DNA of 64,000 nucleotides, from positions 170,550 through 234,549 of the forward strand of contig NZ_RKLO01000007.1 in NCBI RefSeq assembly GCF_004011825.1. The letters run 5' to 3'. This document shows, piece by piece, positions 8,983-17,260 of this stretch; positions within the stretch are counted from its first letter, which is position 1, and each line of letters starts with the position of its first letter. A program made the position numbers and the translations under genes. The notes beneath the pieces were generated by a model, which ran no database searches, was not told the DNA's origin, and saw only the letters and a program-made list of their open reading frames with translations. This DNA comes from Rhodococcus xishaensis (GTDB taxonomy: Bacteria; Actinomycetota; Actinomycetes; Mycobacteriales; Mycobacteriaceae).

Positions 8983-9027
8983 CTCGCAAACCCTGATCCG
9001 AACAACATCTTCAGGAGGTTTCCGAGC

Positions 9028-9867
9028 ATGTCAGGTCGTGTTGAGGGCAAGGTCGCATTCATTACCGGTGCCGCGCGGGGGCAGGGGCGTTGTCACGCGG
9101 TACGGCTGGCGGAGGAGGGAGCAGACATCATCGCGGTCGACCTCTGCGAGAACATCGAGACGGTTACGCCGTTCTACCCTCTTGCCACCGATCAGGACCT
9201 GCAGGAGACCGTCGCGCAGGTGGAGGCGCTCGGCAGGCGGATCGTGGCCGCCAAGGCCGATGTGCGCGACGTCGCAGGTCTTCAGAAGGCCTTCGATACG
9301 GGTATCGAGCGGCTCGGCCCCGTCGACATCGTCGTCGCCAACGCCGGCATTCTCTCCTTCGGACAGTCGTGGGAGCTCACCGCGCAGCAGTGGCAGGACG
9401 TGATCGACGTCGATCTGACCGGCGTGTTCAACACGGCCAAGGTCGCGATCCCGAGCATGATCGATGCCGGTCGTGGTGGGTCCATCCTGTTCACCAGTTC
9501 GACCGCCGGGCTGAAGGGATTGCAGATGATGGGGCACTACGTGGCCACCAAACACGGAGTTGTCGGTCTGATGCGGACCATGGCCAACGAGTTGGGGCCG
9601 TACAGCATTCGGGTGAACACGATCCATCCCGGCAGTGTCGACACGTTCATGATTCAGAATCCGGGCATCTACGCGAGAATGTCGCCCGGTGAATCCGAGC
9701 CGTCCCAGGACAGTGCGATACCGGGGTTCCTGTCGTGCAACACGCTGCCCGTGCCGTGGGTCGAGCCGACCGACGTCAGCAATGCCGTGCTGTTCCTCGG
9801 CAGCGACGAGGCGCGGTACGTCACCGGGGTCACCTTCCCCGTCGATGCCGGGCTGTGCGTGAAGTGA
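9028..9867 (+). CDS. Mycofactocin-type SDR oxidoreductase (carveol dehydrogenase-like), array copy 1
   Basis: A 279-residue SDR with TGAARGQG near residues 13-20, VANAG, Ser157/158 and the catalytic Tyr171-X3-Lys175 (YVATK). The GAARGQGRxHA motif, the TPxxQNxxxY-like loop (here DTFMIQNPGIY) and a C-terminal FPVDAG end fit the mycofactocin-coupled SDR family and Rhodococcus carveol dehydrogenase. Such enzymes oxidise secondary alcohols, often terpenoid, with tightly held NAD whose electrons go to mycofactocin. The start has AGGAGG nine bases upstream. Specific residues include ENIETVTPFYPL and ILSFGQSW. No mft genes are in the window, so the cofactor link is inferred from family. Confidence 0.85.
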   Translation: MSGRVEGKVAFITGAARGQGRCHAVRLAEEGADIIAVDLCENIETVTPFYPLATDQDLQETVAQVEALGRRIVAAKADVRDVAGLQKAFDTGIERLGPVDIVVANAGILSFGQSWELTAQQWQDVIDVDLTGVFNTAKVAIPSMIDAGRGGSILFTSSTAGLKGLQMMGHYVATKHGVVGLMRTMANELGPYSIRVNTIHPGSVDTFMIQNPGIYARMSPGESEPSQDSAIPGFLSCNTLPVPWVEPTDVSNAVLFLGSDEARYVTGVTFPVDAGLCVK

Positions 9868-9912
9868 CTAGCAAACCCTGATCCACACAACACCTTCAGG
9901 AGGTTTCCGAGC

Positions 9913-10749
9913 ATGTCAGGTCGTGTTGAGGGCAAGGTCGCATTCATTACCGGTGCCGCGCGGGGGCAGGGGCGCAGTCACGCAGTACGGCTGGCGGAGG
10001 AGGGAGCAGACATCATCGCGGTCGACATCTGTGAGAACATCGACACGATCACGTGGTACTCGCTCGCCACCGACCAGGACCTGCAGGAGACCGTCGCGCA
10101 GGTGGAGGCGCTCGGCAGGCGGATCGTGGCCGTCAAGGCCGACGTGCGCGACGTCGCCGGTCTTCAGAAGGCCTTCGATACGGGTATCGAGCAGTTGGGC
10201 CCCGTCGACATCGTCGTCGCCAACGCCGGCATCATCACCATCGGACGGTCGTGGGAGCTCACCGCGCAGCAGTGGCAGGATGTGATCGACGTCAATCTGA
10301 CCGGCGTGTTCAACACGGCCAAGGTCGCGATCCCGAGCATGATCGACGCCGGTCGTGGTGGGTCCATCCTGTTCACCAGTTCGACCGGCGGGCTGAGAGG
10401 GTTGCAGATGATGGGGCACTACGTGGCCACCAAACACGGAGTTGTCGGTCTGATGCGGACCATGGCCAACGAGTTGGGGCCGTACAGCATTCGGGTGAAC
10501 ACCATCCATCCCACCAGTGTCGACACACCGATGTTCCAGAATCCGGGCACGTACTCGGTGTTCTCGCCCGGCGAATCCGAGCCCACCATGGACACGACGA
10601 TTCCGAACGCCATGTCGCAACACACGCTGCCCATACCGTGGGTCGAGCCGACCGACATCAGCAATGCGGTGCTGTTCCTCGGCAGCGACGAAGCGCGGTA
10701 CGTCACCGGGGTCACCTTCCCCGTCGATGCGGGAGCGTGCGTGAAGTGA
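9913..10749 (+). CDS. Mycofactocin-type SDR oxidoreductase (carveol dehydrogenase-like), array copy 2
   Basis: A 278-residue paralogue with all SDR motifs intact (TGAARGQG, NAG, double Ser, YVATK). It differs from copy 1 mainly around the substrate pocket: ENIDTITWYSL after the second strand, IITIGRSW after NAG, GGLRGLQMMG, and DTPMFQNPGTYSVFSPGESEP followed by MDTTIPNAMSQHT. The Pro-Met in DTPMFQN is the form usual in carveol dehydrogenases, so this may be the least diverged copy. It follows copy 1 by 45 bases with its own AGGAGG site, consistent with one polycistronic message. Confidence 0.85.
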   Translation: MSGRVEGKVAFITGAARGQGRSHAVRLAEEGADIIAVDICENIDTITWYSLATDQDLQETVAQVEALGRRIVAVKADVRDVAGLQKAFDTGIEQLGPVDIVVANAGIITIGRSWELTAQQWQDVIDVNLTGVFNTAKVAIPSMIDAGRGGSILFTSSTGGLRGLQMMGHYVATKHGVVGLMRTMANELGPYSIRVNTIHPTSVDTPMFQNPGTYSVFSPGESEPTMDTTIPNAMSQHTLPIPWVEPTDISNAVLFLGSDEARYVTGVTFPVDAGACVK

Positions 10750-10795
10750 CCGGCAAACCCCTATCCACACAACATCTTCAGGAGGTCTGCCGAGC

Positions 10796-11632
10796 ATGTC
10801 AGGTCGTGTCGAGGGCAAGGTCGCATTCATTACCGGTGCCGCGCGGGGGCAGGGGCGTTGTCACGCAGTACGGCTGGCGGAGGAGGGAGCAGACATCATC
10901 GCGGTCGACCTCTGCGAGAACATCGACACGATCACGTCGTACTCCCTGGCCACTGATCAGGAGCTGCAGGAGACCGTCGCGCAGGTGGAGGCGCTCGGCA
11001 GGCGGATCGTGGCCGTCAAGGCCGACGTGCGCGACGTCGCCGGTCTTCAGAAGGCCTTCGATACCGGTATCGAGCAGTTGGGCCACGTCGACATCGTCGT
11101 CGCCAACGCCGGCATTCTCTCCTTCGGACGGTCGTGGGAGCTCACCGCGCAGCAGTGGCAGGACATGATCGACGTCAATCTGACCGGCGTGTTCAACACG
11201 GCCAAGGTCGCGATCCCGAGCATGATCGACGCCGGCCGTGGTGGGGCCATCCTGTTCACCAGCTCTACTGCGGGGCTCAAGGGGATCGAGGGGTCCGGGC
11301 ACTACGTGACGGCCAAACACGCAATAGTCGGTCTGATGCGGACCATGGCCAACGAGTTGGGGCCGTACAGCATTCGGGTGAACACCATCAATCCCACCAA
11401 TGTCGACACCCTCATGATCCAGAATCCGGATATGTACGTGATCATGTCTCCCGGTGAATCCGAGCCGTCTCAGGACACTGCGGTTCCGGGGTTCATGTCA
11501 CGCAACACACTGCCCATACCGTGGGTCGAGCCGACCGACATCAGCAATGCGGTGCTGTTCCTCGGCAGCGACGAAGCGCGGTACGTCACCGGGGTCACCT
11601 TCCCCGTCGATGCCGGAGCGTTGGTGAAATGA
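10796..11632 (+). CDS. Mycofactocin-type SDR oxidoreductase (carveol dehydrogenase-like), array copy 3
   Basis: A 278-residue paralogue. Its N-terminal third resembles copy 2 (ENIDTITSYSL), while the middle resembles copy 4: GHVDIVV instead of GPVDIVV, GLKGIEGSGHYVTAKHAIVG, and NPTNVDTLMIQNP. Catalytic Tyr and Lys are kept as YVTAK. The pocket loop reads MYVIMSPGESEP followed by QDTAVPGFMSRNT. The split resemblance suggests exchange between copies. It starts 46 bases after copy 2 behind AGGAGG and a slightly changed spacer (TCTGCCGAGC). Confidence 0.85.
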   Translation: MSGRVEGKVAFITGAARGQGRCHAVRLAEEGADIIAVDLCENIDTITSYSLATDQELQETVAQVEALGRRIVAVKADVRDVAGLQKAFDTGIEQLGHVDIVVANAGILSFGRSWELTAQQWQDMIDVNLTGVFNTAKVAIPSMIDAGRGGAILFTSSTAGLKGIEGSGHYVTAKHAIVGLMRTMANELGPYSIRVNTINPTNVDTLMIQNPDMYVIMSPGESEPSQDTAVPGFMSRNTLPIPWVEPTDISNAVLFLGSDEARYVTGVTFPVDAGALVK

Positions 11633-11735
11633 CTCGTAAACCCGCTCTGGGAGTGGATGACAACGAGGACCTCCGCCCGGCGCGCACGGCACTTCTTCCG
11701 CTCTGATCCCCAACACCCTCAGGAGGTTTCCGAGC

Positions 11736-12575
11736 ATGTCAGGTCGTGTCGAGGGCAAGGTCGCATTCATTACCGGTGCCGCGCGGGGGCAGGGGCGTAG
11801 TCACGCAGTACGGCTGGCGGAGGAGGGAGCAGACATCATCGCGGTCGACATCTGCGAGAACATCGAGACGGTTACGCCGTTCTACCCTCTTGCCACCGAT
11901 CAGGAGCTGCAGGAGACCGTCGCACAGGTGGAGGCGCTCGGCGGGCGGATCGTGGCCGTCAAGGCCGATGTGCGCGACGTCGCAGGTCTTCAGAAGGCCT
12001 TCGATACCGGCGTCGAGCAGCTCGGCCACGTCGACATCGTCGTCGCCAACGCCGGCATCGAATCCTTCGGACGGTCGTGGGAGCTCACCGCGCAGCAGTG
12101 GCAGGACGTGATCGACGTCAATCTGACCGGTGTGTTCAACACGGCCAAGGTCGCGATCCCGAGCATGATCGATGCCGGTCGTGGTGGGTCCATCCTGTTC
12201 ACCAGTTCGATCGCCGGGCTCAAGGGGATCGAGGGGGCCGGGCACTACGTGGCCGCCAAACACGCGATAGTCGGTCTGATGCGGACCATGGCCAACGAGT
12301 TGGGGCCGTACAGCATTCGGGTGAACACCATCCATCCCACGAATGTCGACACCCTCATGATCCAGAATCCGGGCATGTACGCGATCATGTCTCCAGGCGA
12401 TTCCGAGCCGTCCCAGAATTTGGCGGTACAGGGGTTCATGTCGATAAACACGCTGCCCATACCGTGGGTCGAGCCGACCGACGTCAGCAATGCCGTGCTG
12501 TTCCTCGGCAGTGACGAGGCGCGGTACGTCACCGGGGTCACCTTCCCCGTCGATGCCGGAGCGTTGGTGAAATGA
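11736..12575 (+). CDS. Mycofactocin-type SDR oxidoreductase (carveol dehydrogenase-like), array copy 4
   Basis: A 279-residue paralogue with intact motifs (TGAARGQG, NAG, YVAAK). The segment ENIETVTPFYPL matches copy 1, while GHVDIVV, GIEGAGHYV and TNVDTLMIQNP match copy 3. Unique parts are GIESFGRSW and the loop MYAIMSPGDSEP then QNLAVQGFMSINT. It lies 103 bases after copy 3, where a diverged insert precedes the usual CAGGAGG and CCGAGC start signal, so it could have its own promoter. It is the last copy, and a decayed spacer follows. Confidence 0.85.
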   Translation: MSGRVEGKVAFITGAARGQGRSHAVRLAEEGADIIAVDICENIETVTPFYPLATDQELQETVAQVEALGGRIVAVKADVRDVAGLQKAFDTGVEQLGHVDIVVANAGIESFGRSWELTAQQWQDVIDVNLTGVFNTAKVAIPSMIDAGRGGSILFTSSIAGLKGIEGAGHYVAAKHAIVGLMRTMANELGPYSIRVNTIHPTNVDTLMIQNPGMYAIMSPGDSEPSQNLAVQGFMSINTLPIPWVEPTDVSNAVLFLGSDEARYVTGVTFPVDAGALVK

Positions 12576-12802
12576 GTCGCAAGCCCTGATCCACACAACA
12601 TCTCCGCAGGGGCTGAGCTGGAAATCCCCGGCTATAGGGGAATCGTCGAGGCGTCAATCCAGGTCAGGATTCGGTCCGAACCGGCCGTTCAAGTGGCGTG
12701 TCGGGAGCCGTTGCTACGGTCTGACGCGGGTCCGAGGTCGAAGCGTCGGATCTCTCACGTACTTCCGATCCGCTTGTTGGTCCTCGAAAGGTGCTGTCCC
12801 CC

Positions 12803-13630
12803 ATGGTTATGGGTGCTACCCATGCAATGTCCGGTGCTGCCGTCGGCCTTGCCGTCGCGGACCTGCTGCCGACGGACTGGGGTGGGCCGACCTCGACTGC
12901 CGAGACATTCGCGTTCGCTGGCGTGTGCGCGGGGGCCGCGCTGCTGCCGGACCTCGACACTACGCAGTCCACGGTCGCCCGCTCGTACGGTCCAATTTCC
13001 AGGATGCTGGCCTCGGGCATCGGCGCGCTGTCCCGGGGTGTGTACCGGGTGACCAAGGGGCGCAAGGACGCCAACCGGCGCGGCAGCCACCGCACGTTCA
13101 CACACACCGCGTTGTTCGCAGTCGGCCTCGGCGCGATGACCTCGGCACTGGTGGTCCAGTTCGGCCGCCCCGCCATCATCATCACGCTGTTCGTCACGTT
13201 GGGTCTGGCACTACGTGGGCTGTTCGGGGACTGGGCGCGCGACAAGGGGTGGTTGGTGGTCACCGTGGTCTCGGCGTTCCTGTCGATCCTGGCCTGGCAG
13301 TGGTTCCCGGACAAGGTGGGCTCGACAGGACTGGGCGTCGCCGTTGCACTCGGGTGTGCGGTGCACTGCCTCGGCGACATGATCACCAAGGAGGGAGTGC
13401 CGTTCCTGGCGCCGTTCGTTCAGATCAGGGGCGAACGGTGGTGGGAGTTGAAACTGCCCTCGCTTCTCGCGATCCGGGCGGGAGGTGGATTCGAACGAGC
13501 AATCCTGGGTCCTTTTCTGACGTTCGTGGCCGTCATGCTTGCAGTGCTGGCCGTGGACGGGGCCCCGGCAGCGATCACCGATGCGCTGCGCAACGCGGTG
13601 TCAGCGGATCTGACGACCGGTCAGAACTGA
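12803..13630 (+). CDS. YdjM/DUF457-type membrane-bound metal-dependent hydrolase
   Basis: A 275-residue protein from ATG 12803 (RBS AAAGGTG at about 12787; GTG 12791 is an alternative). Family motifs appear in order: GATHAMSGAAVG at the start, ALLPDLDTTQS near residue 55, the RRGSHRTFTHT block near residue 95 and CAVHCLGDMITKEGVPFLAPF near residue 190, with several membrane helices between. The His and Asp residues form the metal site of the YdjM (DUF457) family, which in some bacteria is SOS-controlled. The reaction is not known. I see no LexA box upstream. It is not obviously linked to the SDR array before it. Confidence 0.8.
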   Translation: MVMGATHAMSGAAVGLAVADLLPTDWGGPTSTAETFAFAGVCAGAALLPDLDTTQSTVARSYGPISRMLASGIGALSRGVYRVTKGRKDANRRGSHRTFTHTALFAVGLGAMTSALVVQFGRPAIIITLFVTLGLALRGLFGDWARDKGWLVVTVVSAFLSILAWQWFPDKVGSTGLGVAVALGCAVHCLGDMITKEGVPFLAPFVQIRGERWWELKLPSLLAIRAGGGFERAILGPFLTFVAVMLAVLAVDGAPAAITDALRNAVSADLTTGQN

Positions 13631-13824
13631 CGGCTACAGCACGCGGTGTCGCAGATTCCGACAGCCTCACGGCGCGGTATCGGACCGGCAGCTGCGTGTG
13701 CTTTCGGTGAATACCCGGGTCTATCGGGATTGTGGTTGTTAGCCTCTTTCCGGCTGGTGCTCGTGTCCGGGCGTCCGTTGCCGCACTGTAAGGCCTGTCC
13801 GTTCTGTTCCGGTAGGAGAGAAAT

Positions 13825-14988
13825 GTGAATTGGCTCAGTGATTTTCGAGGCTACCCGGTTGGGGAGCGCGCCACGCGTCTGATGCTCGCGGCGGCAGCTG
13901 TTTCCGCGATGGTAATGGGTATGGCCGGCATGGGGGCGGGGGCCGCGGCAGCAGACACGGTCATAGACACCATTCCGGTCGGAACCTCCCCCGACGGGGT
14001 GGCGGTGTCCCCGTCGGGGTCCCGTGCCTACGTCGCCAACTCCATCGACGCCACTGTGTCGGTGATCGACACCTTCACGAACGTGGTGGTCGACACCATT
14101 GCGGTCGGGAACGGCCCGCGAGGGTTGGCGGTGAACCCGGATGGGTCCCGTGTCTATGTCGCGAACGCCACCGACAACACAGTGTCAGTGATCGATACCG
14201 CCACGAACGCGTTGGTCGACACTGTTGCTGTCGGGATCACCCCGGTCGCGGTGGCGGTGTCACCGCTGGGGTCTCGCGTCTACGTCACCGATCGTTCCGA
14301 CGGCACGGTATCGGTGATCGACACTGCCACGAACGCGGTGGTCGACACCATTGCGGTTGGGAATGGCCCGCGAGGGTTGGCGGTGAACCGACTGGGTTCC
14401 CGCGTCTACGTCACCAACCGTACCGACGGCACGGTGTCGGTGATCGACGCTTTCGCGAACACGGTGGTCGACACTATTGCAGTCGGGAACAATCCGGACG
14501 GGGTGGCGGTGTCCCCGTTCGGGTTTCGTGTCTACGTAGCCAACCGCATTGATGGCACGGTGTCGGTGATCGACACCTTCACGAACACGGTGGTCGACAC
14601 CATCGCAGTCGGAACCACTCCGAGCGGGGTGGCGCTGAGCCCGGACGGCTCGCGCGTCTACGTCACCATTGTCAACGACGACACCGTGTCGGTGATCGAC
14701 ACCTTCACGAACACGACGGCCGACACTATCCCGGTCGGCGACGCCCCGCGTCGGGTGGCGGTGAAGCCGGATGGGTCGCGTGTCTACGTCACCCTTGGTG
14801 GCGACGGCGCAGTGTCGGTGATCGCGGTCGAGAGGTGCCTCGGATCTTTGTGCATCGGCACCGGCTCGTTCGCCGGTTCGTTGGCGGGTGCCGGTTCGGG
14901 GACGGGCACGGGTTCGAGCGGCGCCGGCTCTCTGACGGGCACCGGTTCGTTGGCGGGTGGCGGCTTGACGGGCAGCACCTCCAGCTGA
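13825..14988 (+). CDS. Exported YVTN-family beta-propeller repeat protein with Gly/Ser tail
   Basis: A 387-residue protein from GTG 13825, well placed after GGTAGGAGAG. A hydrophobic signal sequence (residues about 18-45, ending GAAAADT) is followed by seven to eight 42-residue repeats of the type VDTIAVGNGPRGLAVNPDGS then RVYVAN and TVSVIDT. These build a beta-propeller as in archaeal surface-layer YVTN proteins, and binding or structural roles are usual. After a short Cys-containing hinge (ERCLGSLC) comes a low-complexity tail of Gly, Ser, Thr and Ala. The same tail style in the next gene suggests a related surface role. No sortase motif is present. Confidence 0.85.
   Translation: MNWLSDFRGYPVGERATRLMLAAAAVSAMVMGMAGMGAGAAAADTVIDTIPVGTSPDGVAVSPSGSRAYVANSIDATVSVIDTFTNVVVDTIAVGNGPRGLAVNPDGSRVYVANATDNTVSVIDTATNALVDTVAVGITPVAVAVSPLGSRVYVTDRSDGTVSVIDTATNAVVDTIAVGNGPRGLAVNRLGSRVYVTNRTDGTVSVIDAFANTVVDTIAVGNNPDGVAVSPFGFRVYVANRIDGTVSVIDTFTNTVVDTIAVGTTPSGVALSPDGSRVYVTIVNDDTVSVIDTFTNTTADTIPVGDAPRRVAVKPDGSRVYVTLGGDGAVSVIAVERCLGSLCIGTGSFAGSLAGAGSGTGTGSSGAGSLTGTGSLAGGGLTGSTSS
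13960..14830 (+). repeat. 126-base coding repeats of the YVTN propeller
   Basis: About seven tandem units of 126 bases, each a 42-codon blade, with strongly conserved blocks such as GTGTCGGTGATCGACAC. Similarity between units is high at the DNA level, so copy number could change by recombination. Confidence 0.85.
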
Positions 14989-15202
14989 CCCTCCCCGAAG
15001 AGCAACGTCCATCGGCGTCCGTGGGGCCAGTTACTTGGGTTCGCGTTCGACGCCGATGGCGTGGCTTACCGGAAGGCAGCGCCCTCCGGTGTTAATTTCC
15101 TTCACGTCGGGGCGGAGATACCCGCGCTCTTTCGAGGTACCACCGGTGCACTACCTCCCGCACGCGGGCTTGCATACGGAGAACAAGCGAAAGGGGAACT
15201 TT

Positions 15203-15940
15203 GTGAACAAGCCAGTACGTGCGTCGGTAACCACAGCTTTGGCCGCCCCGCTCCTGGCCGCCGTGTTCGCCGCACCAGCCAACGCCGCACCCGAAGATGT
15301 CACCCTCTCTGCCGATGTCACGGGCAACGACGTATTGGTCACCGTCGCCAACGAAAGCCGCTTGCCGATCCTCTGCTACTGGGAGGTCGCGGACGACGCC
15401 AACCCTGCCGACTTCATTCCCCCGATCGTCTTGACGATCGTCGAACCCGGCGGTGAGGATCGCACCAGGGCGGGCTACGACGAAGGCAACTATCACATCA
15501 GCTGGGGCTGCACGAACTTGCTCGAGTCGTGGGGGACTGGGGAATTCGGGCGCAAGACGGTCGAGTCGTTCCCCTTCACCACCCCGGTTCGCACCGGCGA
15601 CGGCACGGCCTCCGGCAGCCTCGGCAGTCTTGACTCCGGCAGCCTCGAGAGCGTCGATTTCGGTAGCGGCGACTCCGGAAGCGTCGATTTCGGTAGCGGC
15701 GACTCCGGAAGCGTCGATTTCGGTAGCGGCGACTCCGGAAGCGTGGAGTTCGGTAGCGGCGACTCTGGCAGCCTCGGGAGCCTCGAGTTCGGTAGCGGCG
15801 AGTTCGGGAGTCTCGGGAGCCTCGAGTTCGGTAGCGGCGAGTACGGCAGCCTCGCGAGCCTCGACTACGGTAGCGGCGACTCCGGCAGCCTCGCGAGCCT
15901 CGACTACGGCAGCCTCGAGGGCGTCCTCGGCTTTTCTTGA
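15203..15940 (+). CDS. Secreted protein with C-terminal Ser/Gly/Asp-rich tandem repeats
   Basis: A 245-residue protein starting at GTG 15203, selected because AAAGGGGAA lies just upstream and a clean signal peptide (MNKPVRASVTTALAAPLLAA, cleavage near ANAAPED) follows. A globular part of about 100 residues has VTVANES, and two or three Cys (LCYWEV, WGCTN). From about residue 140 the chain is almost only SGDSGSVDFG and GSLGSLEFGSGE type repeats, ending GVLGFS. The acidic, flexible tail could reach through the cell wall or bind divalent ions, but this is speculation. It may form a pair with the Gly/Ser-tailed propeller gene 214 bases upstream. Confidence 0.72.
   Translation: MNKPVRASVTTALAAPLLAAVFAAPANAAPEDVTLSADVTGNDVLVTVANESRLPILCYWEVADDANPADFIPPIVLTIVEPGGEDRTRAGYDEGNYHISWGCTNLLESWGTGEFGRKTVESFPFTTPVRTGDGTASGSLGSLDSGSLESVDFGSGDSGSVDFGSGDSGSVDFGSGDSGSVEFGSGDSGSLGSLEFGSGEFGSLGSLEFGSGEYGSLASLDYGSGDSGSLASLDYGSLEGVLGFS
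15650..15930 (+). repeat. 30-base coding tandem repeats in the secreted protein tail
   Basis: Three perfect 30-base units (beginning CGATTTCGGTAGCGGCGACT and ending CCGGAAGCGT) run from about 15655, then degenerate variants with GAG/GAC and TTC/TAC swaps continue to the end of the gene. All unit lengths keep the reading frame. The pattern suggests recent expansion by slippage. Confidence 0.88.
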
Positions 15941-16043
15941 TCGCCCCCCGGCGGCGGTCAGCGTCGGGCCGACGTCGGCGGTCCAGAGGCAGCACGGGCA
16001 GTCCGCTCAAACTCTGCCGGTGCACTGCATGCAGAAAGCAGAA

Positions 16044-16075
16044 GAGGCCCTACCGAACTCCTCGAATAGGGCCTC
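16044..16075 (-). terminator. Hairpin terminator after tRNA-Pro
   Basis: A 9-bp perfect stem (GAGGCCCTA/TAGGGCCTC) with a 14-base loop lies 16 bases beyond the tRNA 3' end. On the minus strand it is followed by TTCTGCTTTCTG. It likely ends the tRNA transcript and may also shield the secreted-protein gene from the other side. Confidence 0.7.
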
Positions 16076-16090
16076 AATCTGTTCTGACAC

Positions 16091-16167
<77 letters not shown>

Positions 16168-16221
16168 GTGTTGAACCTCCGATAGCCTACATGACCGGCC
16201 CGTAGGGGGTAAATCGGCTGG

Positions 16222-17199
16222 TCAGCGACCTGAAACGGTGCTTTCGACCGCTGCGGATCCGCGGCCGGCGGCGGTGTGTTGGTGCGGTGCCGGGACCAGC
16301 GTGAGCAGTGTCGCCTCGGGTCTGCAGCAGAACCGGGCCGGCGCGTACGGCGACGTTCCGACACCCGCGGAAACATGCAGTCGCGTATGTGCGCCCCAGC
16401 GCGAAGGTCCCTTCACCCGGGAGCGGTCCAACTGGCAGTTCGTGACGAGCGCGCCATAGAACGGCAGACACAACTGACCGCCGTGCGTGTGCCCGGCCAG
16501 CACGAGGTCATAACCGTCGTCGGCGAACCGATCGAGGACCCGTGGCTCAGGGGAGTGCGTGACGCCCAACTTGAGCTGTGCGAGAGGGTTCGGCGGGCCC
16601 GCGATGGTGTCGTAGCGATCGCGACCCAGGTGTGGGTCGTCGACGCCGGCGGCGGCGATACGCACGCCCGCGACCTCGATTTCGCGGTGCACGTGGGTGG
16701 CGTCGAGCCAGCCGCGCTCGTTGAATGCGGCCCGCAGGTCCGCCCACGGCAGCGGGGCACCGAGTGCCCGTCGGCGGTTCCTCTTGAAGTACTCGAGCGG
16801 ATTCTTCGGCTTGGGTGAGAAGTAGTCGTTGCTGCCGAAGACGAACAGACCCGGGCGGGCCAGCAGGCCGCCGAGCGACTGCACTACGGCCGGTACCGAC
16901 TTCGCGTGCGCCAGGTTGTCGCCCGTGTTGACGACGAGGTCCGGCTCGAGGCGGTCCAGCTCACGCAGCCACTTCTGCTTGAGCTTCTGGTTCGGCATCA
17001 TGTGGAGATCACTGACGTGCAGCACCCGCAGGGTCGCCGAGCCCGGCGCAAGCACCGGTAATGTCGCTTCCCTCAGAGCAAACGCATTGCGCTCGATCAG
17101 TGAGGCGTAGCCGACGCCAAGGGCGGCGGCGCCGGCGGTGGCGAGCGCGGCCCGGTTCATGGCGCTGCGTTTCGGGGTACGGCTAGACACATCAGACAC
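16222..17199 (-). CDS. Membrane-anchored calcineurin-like metallophosphoesterase (Rv3683-like)
   Basis: About 325 residues from GTG 17199 (ATG 17160 is an alternative). After an N-terminal hydrophobic segment (ALATAGAAALGVGYASLIERN) the metal-binding motifs appear in order: HVSDLHM (Asp and His), VVNTGDNLAH (GD), FVFGSNDY (GNxx-like, Ser for the usual n-1), GVTHSPE and LAGHTHGGQLC. This is the two-metal phosphoesterase fold of the YkuE/LpxH-like group. The protein closely recalls M. tuberculosis Rv3683, which sits beside ponA2 there too. The substrate is unknown, with a cell-envelope location facing the periplasm or cytoplasm undecided. Confidence 0.85.
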   Translation of the reverse strand: MSDVSSRTPKRSAMNRAALATAGAAALGVGYASLIERNAFALREATLPVLAPGSATLRVLHVSDLHMMPNQKLKQKWLRELDRLEPDLVVNTGDNLAHAKSVPAVVQSLGGLLARPGLFVFGSNDYFSPKPKNPLEYFKRNRRRALGAPLPWADLRAAFNERGWLDATHVHREIEVAGVRIAAAGVDDPHLGRDRYDTIAGPPNPLAQLKLGVTHSPEPRVLDRFADDGYDLVLAGHTHGGQLCLPFYGALVTNCQLDRSRVKGPSRWGAHTRLHVSAGVGTSPYAPARFCCRPEATLLTLVPAPHQHTAAGRGSAAVESTVSGR

Positions 17200-17260
17200 T
17201 GTTCCAGAATACGGGCAATGCGGGTGCAGGACACCGCACCGGGCGCGTAGCGTTCGGCGC

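Larger units (their letters stand above)
8983..12615 (+). repeat. Tandem gene array: four SDR copies with conserved spacers, period about 0.9 kb
   Basis: Four direct repeats start at 9028, 9913, 10796 and 11736. Each unit has a spacer (CCTGATCCACACAAC, then TTCAGGAGG and CCGAGC) and an SDR gene. The spacer between copies 3 and 4 is longer (103 bases) and of different sequence in its first half. A worn spacer also follows copy 4 (CAAGCCCTGATCCACACAAC at about 12581), as if a further copy had been lost. Long runs of identical bases (for example the first 100 bases of each gene) favour homologous recombination and copy-number change. Confidence 0.93.

Noticed and set aside
15650-15930. Short regular repeats suggesting a CRISPR array
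   Set aside because: The repeats are directly adjacent without spacers and keep the reading frame of the secreted protein.
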